Source of the DNA: Nocardioides limicola
GTDB taxonomy: Bacteria; Actinomycetota; Actinomycetes; Propionibacteriales; Nocardioidaceae
Length of the DNA: 64,000 nucleotides
Assembly (NCBI RefSeq): GCF_016827675.1
Contig: NZ_JAERJA010000003.1
Span: 124,001-188,000, forward strand
Reading direction: 5' to 3'
The notes under the pieces were generated by a model that saw nothing but the letters and a program-made list of their open reading frames with translations, searched no databases and was not told where the DNA came from. A program made the position numbers and the translations under genes. Positions 34,972 through 43,171 of the stretch are shown here, one piece after another. Position 1 is the stretch's first letter. The number at the start of each line of letters is the position of its first letter.

Positions 34972-36399
34972 TCAGCGTGCGCGCGCCAGCGCGGTCCGGG
35001 CGGCGTTGAACCCACCCATGCCATGGACGCCCGCCCCCGGCGGCGTGGCCGAGGAACACAGGTAGACCCCCGGTACGCCGAGCACGTAGGGGTTGACCGC
35101 GAGGCGGGGTCGCAGCGCGATCTGACGTGCCGTGTTGGCACCGGCACTGATGTCTCCCCCGACGTAGTTGGCGTTGTAGGAGCCCATCTGGACGGCCGTC
35201 CGGCTGTGCGTGGCCACGACCTGGCCGCGGAAGCCGGGAGCGAACCGCTCGATCTGCCGGGTCACCGCCTCGGTGGCGTCCGACCCCCACCCATGGGGCA
35301 CGTGGGCATAGGCCCACAGCGGGTTGACCGACCCCACGGAGCGCGACGGGTCGGCGAGGTACTGCTGCCCGACCAGGACGAACGGGTCCGCCGGCATCCG
35401 ACCACGAGCGGTCGCGGCTTCGCTGGCCCGGATCTGCTCGGCGGTGCCGCCCAGGTGGAGGGTGCCGGCACGCCGGCAGTGCTCGTTGATCCAGGGCACA
35501 TCCCCCTCGATGGCGAAGTCGACCTTGTGCACCGCCGGGCCGTACCGGTACGAGGTGAGGGCCTTGCGGACCCGTCGCGGCAGCCTGTCGCCGACGATGC
35601 GTACGACGGCATCGGGCGCGGTGTCGAGCATCACGATGTCGGGTGGCACGCCCGTCAGATCGCGGAGTTGATCGAGGGACTCGACCCTGACGCTGGTCCT
35701 CACCTTGCCGCCGTACCCTTCGAGGATCCCGAGCAGCGCAGCGGTGATGGTGCCGGAACCGCCCTTGGCGACCGGCCAGCCTGCGGCATGTCCCACCGCG
35801 GTGAGCATCAGCCCGACCGATCCGCTCAGCGGCGTGTCCAGCCGCCCGAAGGCGTGCGCGGCGACCCCCATGAACAGCGCCCGTGCCGGATCCTCGCGCC
35901 ACCGACGTGCGGTCCAGGTCGCGGGGAGCAGGGCGTTGGTGCCGAACCGGGCCAGCGTGATCGGATGCTTCGGGAGGTGCAGGATGGGTTGGAAGATGTC
36001 CTCGACCAGGTCGTCGATCCGATCGACGTAGGTGCCGAACAGTCGTCCCCAACTGCGGGCGTCGCCGCCGAGCGTCTCGGCGGTGCGCGCCATGTCCCGC
36101 GACAGGACCCCGGCCCGGCCATCGTCAAGCGGGTGGGCCAGGTCGATCTCGGGCCACAGCCACTCCAGTCCGTGCCCGGCCAGGTCCAGCGATGCCAGGA
36201 ACGGGGACACGATCCCGGTGGGGTGGAACGCCGAGCAGTCATCGTGCGCCAGGCCGGGCACCGTCAACTCGGATGTGCGGGCTCCGCCCCCGGGGCGGAT
36301 CGCCGCCTCCAGAACGGTGACGTCCACCCCCTCCCGGGCCAGCGTGATCGCAGCCGCGAGCCCGTTCGGGCCGCTGCCCACCACGACGGCCGTGGTCAC
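34972..36399 (-). CDS. FAD-dependent dehydrogenase (phytoene-desaturase/CrtI-like)
   Basis: From GTG 36,399 the product is 475 residues. It opens with a Rossmann FAD motif (VVVGSGPNGLAAAITLAREGVDVTVLEA) and the following GGGARTSELTVPGLAHDDCSAFHP. It ends with GVYLCSSATPPGAGVHGMGGFNAA, the CrtI-like FAD-binding signature. It is similar to the phytoene-desaturase-related proteins of actinobacteria that oxidise unknown lipids. The GTG overlaps the stop of the DUF3556 gene (GTGA), so the two are translationally coupled and probably act on the same membrane substrate. Confidence 0.9.
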   Translation of the reverse strand: MTTAVVVGSGPNGLAAAITLAREGVDVTVLEAAIRPGGGARTSELTVPGLAHDDCSAFHPTGIVSPFLASLDLAGHGLEWLWPEIDLAHPLDDGRAGVLSRDMARTAETLGGDARSWGRLFGTYVDRIDDLVEDIFQPILHLPKHPITLARFGTNALLPATWTARRWREDPARALFMGVAAHAFGRLDTPLSGSVGLMLTAVGHAAGWPVAKGGSGTITAALLGILEGYGGKVRTSVRVESLDQLRDLTGVPPDIVMLDTAPDAVVRIVGDRLPRRVRKALTSYRYGPAVHKVDFAIEGDVPWINEHCRRAGTLHLGGTAEQIRASEAATARGRMPADPFVLVGQQYLADPSRSVGSVNPLWAYAHVPHGWGSDATEAVTRQIERFAPGFRGQVVATHSRTAVQMGSYNANYVGGDISAGANTARQIALRPRLAVNPYVLGVPGVYLCSSATPPGAGVHGMGGFNAARTALARAR

Positions 36400-38249
36400 G
36401 CGTGCTGCCCGCTGCCACTGGTCAGCGTCTGCTGCCGTTGATACCCCTCGGCCGCCCAGGTGACCTCGAGCGGGATCGGGCCGTTCGGCAGCCACGGCTG
36501 CTCCTTGACACAGTCCTTGACGTTCCAGGTGCCCCGCTCGACGACCCCGAGCGCGGCGTCGATGACCCGATAGGCCTGCGGCGGGTTGGCCCACGGGATC
36601 GCCTGGGACTCGCAGTAGGCGACCACCAGATCGCCCGGCTGCAGGTTCAGTCGCCGCTGGACGGCGGCGACGAGCCGCTCGTCGTGCAGATGGCCGTCGC
36701 CGAAGTTCCAGCCGAGCAAGGCGTTGCAGATGAACTCGCCCTCGCGGACGGTGCGCCCCTCGATGTCGTCGAGATGCTCGTAGAGCACCGAGAACAGGCC
36801 GCGACCTTGGCTGTGCATGGACCGCCAGGCGAGCGCCTTCTGGACGGTCATCTCCGCGTCGTCCTTCTGATACGGCATCGGCTGCATCCGCTGCAGCTGG
36901 TCGACCTGGTTCTCCACCAGCGGCAACTCGTTGAGACGCTCCTCGACCCCGGGCTTCATCGCCCAGACCGCCGACGCCCAGTTGCCGGCGTACTGCCGCA
37001 TCGACGGCAGGAACGACACCAGGTCGGGCCGCAGGTTGCCCAGCACCGGACCGAAGCACAACACCGCGAAGATCGGGATCAGCAGCAGCGGCTCGGAGAA
37101 CTCCCAGATGTTGTAGACCGACGCGTCGAAACCATCGCCGAAGCCGGCCCACAACACGATCGCGATGTAGCCGAAGTAGACGTTCCACTCCAGCGGGACC
37201 GCCAACGGGAAGGTCGAGGTGATGAAGACGTGGAAGATCAGCATCGCCACCGCACCCGCCAGGGCGATCGTGTTGTTGGTGGTCAGCAGCAGCACCAGCG
37301 GGATGGCGATCTCGACCGTGGTGCCGCCGACGTGGGCCATGAACCAGGCCACTCGGCTCGGCCGGAGGTCCTCGGGGGCGTTGCGGTAGTGCCGCCGCTT
37401 GACGACGTTGAGCTGGCCGGGGCTGTTCGACACCATCGGCGGTACGACGTTGATGAAGTGCTCGCCGAGCTTCGACACGCCGGCGCCGATCCACACCACG
37501 CAGATGATGATCTTGAAGGCGACCACCAGGTTCACGAAGTCGGCGGTGCTCGCGCCATCCCTGGTCACCAGCCAGCCGAAGGTGGCCGAGAAGAGCATGA
37601 TCGGCAGGTACTGCTCCGAACGAGCGGCCAGGAAGATGACCTTGTCGCGCAGCCCCATCAGCGGCATCAGCACCAGGATCGGGATGAACGCGGCCGGCGG
37701 GATCAGCTCCTGGGGTCCGGTGCCCTGGGGAAGCAGCGCGATCGGCTCGGCACTGCGGAGCAGCGGGTAGGCGAGGCTGGCCAGCACACCGAGATAGAGC
37801 AGTACGTCGACGATGGTGCGCTCGTCACCACCGGTGAAGGGGACACGTCTCCCCCATGGCGCCATCCGGATGGTGCCGGGCCGGATCCAGTAGCGGATGT
37901 TCCCGAGCATCGGCACGAAGTGCCCGCACAACGGTCCGAAGGCGCCGCCCAGGCCGATGACCTCGAGCAGCATCAGCCACACCGCGAGCTTCTGGTAGAC
38001 GACGATGTTGTCGAACCAGGTGGAGGGGTCGGTGAACTCGACCCCGGCCGTGGTCATCGCGGTGATCCAGAGCCCGACGCCGAAGTAGAGGCCGAGCATC
38101 TTCAGGACGTAGACGATGTGCAGCACCCGGGGGGTGCCGAAGCCGTCTTCGACCCAGTGCACGGCCAGCAGCCGGATCCGCTCACGCAGCGGCAACTGGA
38201 GGAACTCGCTGGGTTCGACGGGTTGGGGTGAGGGGCTGATGAATCCCAT
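36396..38249 (-). CDS. DUF3556 transmembrane protein
   Basis: The 617-residue product has about 8-10 hydrophobic segments, starting near residue 48 (VLKMLGLYFGVGLWITAM), with long hydrophilic N- and C-termini. Distinctive patches are LCGHFVPMLGNIRYWIRPGTIRMAPW, AARSEQYLPIM and FVNLVVAFKIIICVVWIGAGVSKLGEHFINVVP. This is DUF3556, a family that in actinobacteria is often found next to phytoene-desaturase-like genes. ATG at 38,249 has CAGGAG seven bases upstream. Function is unknown; lipid or terpenoid modification at the membrane is inference from the partner. Confidence 0.85.
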   Translation of the reverse strand: MGFISPSPQPVEPSEFLQLPLRERIRLLAVHWVEDGFGTPRVLHIVYVLKMLGLYFGVGLWITAMTTAGVEFTDPSTWFDNIVVYQKLAVWLMLLEVIGLGGAFGPLCGHFVPMLGNIRYWIRPGTIRMAPWGRRVPFTGGDERTIVDVLLYLGVLASLAYPLLRSAEPIALLPQGTGPQELIPPAAFIPILVLMPLMGLRDKVIFLAARSEQYLPIMLFSATFGWLVTRDGASTADFVNLVVAFKIIICVVWIGAGVSKLGEHFINVVPPMVSNSPGQLNVVKRRHYRNAPEDLRPSRVAWFMAHVGGTTVEIAIPLVLLLTTNNTIALAGAVAMLIFHVFITSTFPLAVPLEWNVYFGYIAIVLWAGFGDGFDASVYNIWEFSEPLLLIPIFAVLCFGPVLGNLRPDLVSFLPSMRQYAGNWASAVWAMKPGVEERLNELPLVENQVDQLQRMQPMPYQKDDAEMTVQKALAWRSMHSQGRGLFSVLYEHLDDIEGRTVREGEFICNALLGWNFGDGHLHDERLVAAVQRRLNLQPGDLVVAYCESQAIPWANPPQAYRVIDAALGVVERGTWNVKDCVKEQPWLPNGPIPLEVTWAAEGYQRQQTLTSGSGQHA

Positions 38250-38450
38250 TTCGGGCTCCTGGAGGCTGGGGTCGCAGACAGCACCCTAGGAGTGGGCGTG
38301 AGGTCCGTCACTGTGCTCAGAGCACGAAACGGAGGTCGACCCTCGTGGCCGGAGCGCAGTTCCGCCGCGGGCAGATCGGTGTCAGGATGAGCCGGTCCGG
38401 CCACTCGTTGGGTGTCGGAACCAACGAGACGATGGTCAAGGAGGATCACG

Positions 38451-39737
38451 ATGGGGCCGAGGAGGGCTGACTCCGCGGAGTTTCTCCGGCTGACCGAGGC
38501 TCGCGTTGCCGAGGTCGCGACCACCATGGGTGAGCAGTTGACCGACCTGACGCGAGGCGTCCATGCCGAGCTCGCCGAGTCGATCCCCGAACTTCGCGGC
38601 GACCCGCTGATGCTCGATCTTCTCCGGGCGAGCATCGAGAGCAACATCGAAACGTTCCTGCATGTGGCGCAGTACAGCATCGTGATCGAGGACGTCAGGC
38701 CACCGTCGGCCGCCGTCGAGTACGCGCGACGGCTCGCCCAACGCGGCACCTCGTCGAACGCACTGCTCAGGGCCTACCGGCTCGGACAGCAACTGATGCT
38801 CACCTGGGTGTTCGAGGAGATCGCCCGCGAGGAGCTCGACGGCCGGGTCGCGTTCGCGGCCGCGGAGATCCTGCAGGCCACCTCGTTCAGCTACATCGAC
38901 AAGGTCTCCGAACAGGTGGTCGCGGAGTACGAGGCCGAGCGGGAACGTTGGCTCGCGAACCGCAACACCGTGCGCGCCACCATGCTGGCCACCATCCTCA
39001 CCGGCACCGAGGTCGACGTGGCCACTGCCGAACGGGCGTTGGGGTACCGGCTCTGGCAGCATCACGTGGGCGTGGTCGCCTGGGCGAGCGAGCGAGACGA
39101 ATCCACCAGCGAACTCCGACACCTCGAGTCGCTGGTCGCGGCCATCGGCGAGAAGCTCGGCGCGGTCGGGCAACCGCTCTTCATCCCCCAGGACCGCTCG
39201 TTGGGCTGGGCCTGGGTGCCCCTCGGTCGCACCGCGACCGAGGTCGACGCGAGCGTGATCGACGGGCTGGTCACCACGGCCGGACCGAGGATCCGTGTCG
39301 CCCTCGGCTCCCCGGGCGCGGCGACCGCGGGCTTCCGCACCACCCACATCGAGGCGATCCGCGCCCACACCGTCGCGACCATCGCCGGCGATCAGGCTTC
39401 AGCGGCCACCAGCTACGGAGAGTCGGGGGTCAGGACCGCCGCGCTGCTCGCCGGAGACCTGGAGGCGACCCGCGACCTGGTCAGGTCGACCCTCGGCGGG
39501 CTCGGCGCCGACGACCCGGCCGCCGAGCGGCTCCGTGACACCCTGCTGGTCTTCCTCACCGAGAAGGGCAGCTACCTGTCGACGTCCGCGCGCCTGCACG
39601 TGCACAAGAACACGGTGAAGTATCGGGTCGACAAGGCGGTGGAAGCACGCGGCAGCGGGCTCGACCACGACCGCTTCAACCTCGAACTCGCCCTCACCGC
39701 CTGCCGGTGGCTGGGCCGAGGCGTGCTCCCCGGCTGA
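38451..39737 (+). CDS. PucR/CdaR-type transcriptional regulator
   Basis: The ATG at 38,451 has AAGGAGG six bases upstream; the product is about 428 residues. The N-terminal region is helical (LRASIESNIETFLHVAQY, VEYARRLAQRGTSSNALLRAYRLGQ). The C-terminus is the PucR HTH_30 domain: LRDTLLVFLTEKGSYLSTSARLHVHKNTVKYRVDKAVE. The central GGDEF-like domain of the family is present in divergent form. It is divergent from the DUF3556 operon and convergent with the photoreceptor gene; the former is its likely target. Confidence 0.88.
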   Translation: MGPRRADSAEFLRLTEARVAEVATTMGEQLTDLTRGVHAELAESIPELRGDPLMLDLLRASIESNIETFLHVAQYSIVIEDVRPPSAAVEYARRLAQRGTSSNALLRAYRLGQQLMLTWVFEEIAREELDGRVAFAAAEILQATSFSYIDKVSEQVVAEYEAERERWLANRNTVRATMLATILTGTEVDVATAERALGYRLWQHHVGVVAWASERDESTSELRHLESLVAAIGEKLGAVGQPLFIPQDRSLGWAWVPLGRTATEVDASVIDGLVTTAGPRIRVALGSPGAATAGFRTTHIEAIRAHTVATIAGDQASAATSYGESGVRTAALLAGDLEATRDLVRSTLGGLGADDPAAERLRDTLLVFLTEKGSYLSTSARLHVHKNTVKYRVDKAVEARGSGLDHDRFNLELALTACRWLGRGVLPG

Positions 39738-39746
39738 GAAGGCCGC

Positions 39747-40625
39747 TCAGCGGCGGATCGCCTCGGCGACGGTGACGGCCGCGGCACCGATGCCGTGGCC
39801 CAGCCGAAGCACTCCCTCGGGAGCCTGGTCCTGTTCGCTGCCACCGACGGCGGTGAGCAGGTCCGGCCGTTGGGCGCGGACCGCGCCGACCACCGCGGCC
39901 GTGGCCTCGACGTCGGTCGGGCACGGGACGGCCAGCACCACCGCGGCCACCTCGCGGTCGCGGACCGCGTGCACCCAGTCGGCCACCGGCAGGTCGGCGC
40001 CCAGATAGTGGGTGCTGACGCCGCGCCGTCGCAGCGCGACTGCGAAGGCGAAGAGCCCCAGTTCGTGCCGGCCGCCCGGGGCCAGCCCGAGCAGCACCCG
40101 CGCCCCGCTGCCGACACTGGCGGCCGCCTCGTACGCGGTGCCCAGCCGACGCATCACCGCGTGCGCGACCAGGTGCTCGCCGGCGACGCTGACCCGGCCC
40201 GTCTCCCAGGCCTCCCCGAGCGCGGTCAGGGTGGGCAGCAGGCGCGTGTCGACGACCGCCTCGAAGCTGCCCCGCGTGAACATCTCGTCGAGCGCGGCGC
40301 CGAGGAGTGCCGCGTCCAGGGTTGCCGCCGCCTCGATGACCGTCTCGCTGACGGCGGGCGACCGGTCCACCCCCACGGCATCATCGGTGAGGCCGACCGA
40401 CTGCGCCGAGGCCTGTTCCCTCGCCTCCCGGGCGGCCTGACTGGGAGACCATCCCTCCGCGACCAGCCGGGCCATCGCCTCCAGCACCCGGACGTCGTCG
40501 TCGCCGTAGAGGCGGTAGCCGCCGTCGGAGCGCTGCGGCGTCACCACGGCGTACCGGCGCTCCCACGCGCGCAGCGTGGCCGGGCTGATGCCGACCTGTT
40601 CAGCCGCGCGTTTGATCGTGTACAT
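39747..40625 (-). CDS. litR: B12-dependent photoreceptor regulator, LitR/CarH type
   Basis: The 292-residue product has a MerR helix-turn-helix (YTIKRAAEQVGISPATLRAWERRYAVVTPQRSDGGYRLY), a helical B12-cap domain and a Rossmann-like B12-binding domain. The diagnostic CarH residues are all present: W140 with E150 and H151 (the W-x9-EH motif), and the axial-ligand H187 in GGRHELG. Such proteins bind adenosylcobalamin, tetramerise and repress in the dark; light cleaves the Co-C bond and releases DNA. Its start overlaps the end of the SRPBCC gene by 26 bases. The operator is the four-repeat site at 41,065. Confidence 0.92.
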   Translation of the reverse strand: MYTIKRAAEQVGISPATLRAWERRYAVVTPQRSDGGYRLYGDDDVRVLEAMARLVAEGWSPSQAAREAREQASAQSVGLTDDAVGVDRSPAVSETVIEAAATLDAALLGAALDEMFTRGSFEAVVDTRLLPTLTALGEAWETGRVSVAGEHLVAHAVMRRLGTAYEAAASVGSGARVLLGLAPGGRHELGLFAFAVALRRRGVSTHYLGADLPVADWVHAVRDREVAAVVLAVPCPTDVEATAAVVGAVRAQRPDLLTAVGGSEQDQAPEGVLRLGHGIGAAAVTVAEAIRR

Positions 40626-41067
40626 CGGGCCGCCCTGTGAGTCCGGTCAGTGCCTCGGCGAGCCCACGGGCACCCTTGTCCCCCAGCCTACGGAAGGCGG
40701 GCGCCAGGAGCGGAGCCAGCACTCGACCGACGCCGTGGAAGTCGAAGGAGGCGTGATAGGTGACCTGGGTGCCGCCGTCGATCGTCGCGGACACGTCGAT
40801 GGCGTCCCGGGCGAGCACGGTGTCGTTCTCGCCGCGGAGGGCGATGCGCTGCAGCGGCACGAACTCCTCCACGACGTAGATGAGGCGGGTCTGGCGACCC
40901 AGGAATCGAGAGATGTTCTCATACCGGGTCCCCACCCCACCATCACCGTCGACGCGGGTGGTGCGGACGGTGCCCGGATCCCACTCGGTGGTGGTCGAGA
41001 AGTCCGCGAGGTAGTCGAAGACAGCGGCCAGGGGCGCTCGGGTCGTGACGATGCGACGGATCTCCAT
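40600..41067 (-). CDS. SRPBCC-family protein (START-like)
   Basis: From ATG 41,067 the product is 155 residues: IVTTRAPLAAVFDYLADFSTTTEWDPGT, then GGVGTRYENISRFLGR and TQVTYHASFDFHGVGRVLAPLLAPAFRRL. This is the polyketide-cyclase/START-like hydrophobic-pocket fold. It probably binds a lipid or other apolar ligand. It is the first gene of the minus-strand unit with the photoreceptor, and its start codon lies inside the first operator repeat, so dark repression would also silence it. Confidence 0.85.
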   Translation of the reverse strand: MEIRRIVTTRAPLAAVFDYLADFSTTTEWDPGTVRTTRVDGDGGVGTRYENISRFLGRQTRLIYVVEEFVPLQRIALRGENDTVLARDAIDVSATIDGGTQVTYHASFDFHGVGRVLAPLLAPAFRRLGDKGARGLAEALTGLTGRPDVHDQTRG

Positions 41068-41108
41068 ACCCTCACCATACCTTCTACGTACCTTTGACAA
41101 ACCTTGAA
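41065..41108. promoter_or_regulatory. Four 11-base direct repeats (CarH-type operator)
   Basis: CATACCCTCAC (41,065), CATACCTTCTA (41,076), CGTACCTTTGA (41,087) and CAAACCTTGAA (41,098) are contiguous and in phase, consensus C-R-W-A-C-C-Y-T. Head-to-tail 11-base repeats contacted by one DNA-binding domain each are the known layout for tetrameric CarH. They overlap the SRPBCC start and the -35 of the forward promoter. Confidence 0.75.
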
Positions 41109-41122
41109 CAGAATCCTAACAT
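41094..41122 (+). promoter_or_regulatory. Promoter of the light-response operon
   Basis: TTGACA (41,094-41,099) and TAACAT (41,117-41,122) are separated by exactly 17 bases. The -35 falls across repeats 3 and 4 of the operator, so a bound tetramer would exclude RNA polymerase. The first ATG (41,160, with AGGAGG) is about 30 bases past the expected transcript start. Confidence 0.75.
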
Positions 41123-41159
41123 TGGCGCCGTGACAACGCGAGGCACCCAGGAGGATCCG

Positions 41160-42428
41160 ATGACCGTCGAGAGTCGCCCGAGCGTGGCAGTGATCGGCGC
41201 CGGAGTCTCCGGGCTGACCGCGGCCCATCTGCTCAACCGCACCCATCACGTCACCCTCTTCGAAGCCGACGACCGCGTCGGCGGGCACGCCCACACCCAC
41301 CAGGTCACCAGCGCCGCCGGCACGACGCTGCATGTCGACAGCGGCTTCATCGTGATGAACGAACGCACCTACCCGCAGCTGCTGCGCCTCTTCGACGACC
41401 TGAACGTCCCGACAAGGCCGACCGAGATGAGCATGAGCGTGGCCTGTGACGGCTGCGGCCTCGCGTACGCCGGCGGCAAGGGGTTGGGCGGCATCCTCGC
41501 CCAACCCCGACGCATCGCGGACCCGCGATTCCTCCGCATGCTCACCCAGATCCCGCGTTTCCATCGCCGCGCCCGGGCCCTGCTGGCGCACGATGCGGCC
41601 GACCCGACCTGGGGCGAGTTCCTGACCCAGGGCGGCTTCAGCCCGTACTTCATCCACCACTTCGCGCTCCCCCTGGTCGCCTGCGTCTGGTCGTGCGGGG
41701 ACGAGGACGCCTCGGCGTACCCGGCCCGGCACCTCTTCGCGTTCCTCGACCATCACGGGATGCTCCAGGTCACCGGGTCACCGACCTGGCACACGGTGGT
41801 CGGCGGGTCACGGACCTACGTCGACCGGATCGTCGCCCGGCTCCCCGACGTCCGCACCGGCGACCCGGTGCTCGCCGTGGAGCGGCACGCCGACGGCGTC
41901 GACGTGCGCACCGCGTCGGGGACCAGCACCCGGGTCGACCGGGTGGTGATCGCCACCCACGCCGACCAGGCGCTGGACCTGCTGGCCGACCCGACACCGC
42001 AGGAGAAGGCCGACCTGGCCGCGATCGGCTACTCCCGCAACGAGACCTGGCTGCACCGCGACTCCACCATCCTGCCCACCTCACCGCGGGCGCGCGCGTC
42101 GTGGAACTACCGGTTGAGCGCCTGCACGGGCGGCTCGGACGCGGTGCAGGTCAGCTACTGGATGAACCGCCTCCAAGGACTGACCGACGACCACGATCAC
42201 GTGGTGACCCTGAACGCCACCGACCGCATCGACCCGGAGACGGTGACCGCCCGGATGACCTACACCCATCCGGTCTTCACCCCGGCCGCGGTCGAGGCGG
42301 CAGCCCGCCTGCGCACCGCCGGCGGCGACCGACTGGCGTTCGCCGGCGCCCACCTGGGCTGGGGCTTCCACGAGGACGGCTGCCGTTCGGGTGTGGAGGC
42401 AGCCGGCTCCTTCGGGGTGACCTGGTGA
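41160..42428 (+). CDS. NAD/FAD-dependent oxidoreductase (amine-oxidase-like)
   Basis: From ATG 41,160 (AGGAGG six bases upstream) the product is 422 residues. The N-terminus is a Rossmann FAD motif (SVAVIGAGVSGLTAAHLLNRTHHVTLFEADDRVGGHAHT). FIVMNERTYPQLLRLFDDL and SGVEAAGSF at the C-terminus fit the family of predicted FAD-binding proteins found beside DUF1365 and cyclopropane-synthase-like genes. Relatives act on unsaturated fatty acids. It is the first gene of the light-response operon, overlapping the next gene (GTGA). Confidence 0.9.
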   Translation: MTVESRPSVAVIGAGVSGLTAAHLLNRTHHVTLFEADDRVGGHAHTHQVTSAAGTTLHVDSGFIVMNERTYPQLLRLFDDLNVPTRPTEMSMSVACDGCGLAYAGGKGLGGILAQPRRIADPRFLRMLTQIPRFHRRARALLAHDAADPTWGEFLTQGGFSPYFIHHFALPLVACVWSCGDEDASAYPARHLFAFLDHHGMLQVTGSPTWHTVVGGSRTYVDRIVARLPDVRTGDPVLAVERHADGVDVRTASGTSTRVDRVVIATHADQALDLLADPTPQEKADLAAIGYSRNETWLHRDSTILPTSPRARASWNYRLSACTGGSDAVQVSYWMNRLQGLTDDHDHVVTLNATDRIDPETVTARMTYTHPVFTPAAVEAAARLRTAGGDRLAFAGAHLGWGFHEDGCRSGVEAAGSFGVTW

Positions 42429-43171
42429 GCACCCTCGCGCTCCCCGCCCTGCCGGCCCTGGTGGTGGGCTCGGTGAGCCACCGCCGGCAGCTGCCGATCC
42501 ACTACGCGTTCACGCACCGCGCCTACCAGTGGCTGGTCGACGTCGACCAGCTGCCGACGCTCCCGGTCCTGCTGCGGCCACTGGCCAGGTTCGACGCCGC
42601 CGACCACCTCGATCGCGGTCGGCACGGCGGCATCCGTGGCGACCTGGCCCAGTTCCTGAGCGGCCACGGCCTGACACTGAGCGCGAGCGACCGGGTGCTG
42701 ATGCTCGCCAACGCCCGGGTGCTGGGCCACGTCTTCGACCCGTTGACCGTCTTCTGGGTGCTCGACCAGGCCGACGCCGTGCGCGCGGTGGTCTTCGAGG
42801 TCCACAACACCTACCGGCAACGGCACGCCTACCTGCTGGAGGTCGACGCGCACGGCCGCGCACGGACACCCAAGGCCTTCCCCGTCTCCCCGTTCAACGA
42901 CCTGTCCGGCCAGTACGCCGTGCGGGTCCGGTTCGGTCCCGAGCAGATCCACCTCTCGGTGGGCCTGGACCGGGACGGCACCCGGGTGCTGACCGCCACC
43001 AGCGGCGGTCGATGTGTGCCGGCCACCCCCAGGTCGCTGCTGCGCACCGTCGCCACCCACCTGCTGATGACCCAGCGAGTCACCGCCCTGATCCGCCTGC
43101 ACGGGATCCGGTTGTGGCTGCGCCGCCTGCCGGTCCACCCCCGGCCCCGACCACAAGGAGAGTCCAGATGA
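42425..43171 (+). CDS. DUF1365 family protein
   Basis: The 248-residue product has the DUF1365 signature: GSVSHRRQLPIHYAFTHRAYQWLVDVD, LGHVFDPLTVFWVLD, EVHNTYRQRHAYLLEV and the K-AFPVSPFNDLSGQY motif with conserved K, H and Y. DUF1365 occurs almost always with an FAD-dependent partner and a cyclopropane-synthase-like methyltransferase, as here, so the three are likely one pathway acting on membrane lipids. It overlaps both neighbours (GTGA upstream, ATGA downstream). Confidence 0.92.
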   Translation: MSTLALPALPALVVGSVSHRRQLPIHYAFTHRAYQWLVDVDQLPTLPVLLRPLARFDAADHLDRGRHGGIRGDLAQFLSGHGLTLSASDRVLMLANARVLGHVFDPLTVFWVLDQADAVRAVVFEVHNTYRQRHAYLLEVDAHGRARTPKAFPVSPFNDLSGQYAVRVRFGPEQIHLSVGLDRDGTRVLTATSGGRCVPATPRSLLRTVATHLLMTQRVTALIRLHGIRLWLRRLPVHPRPRPQGESR

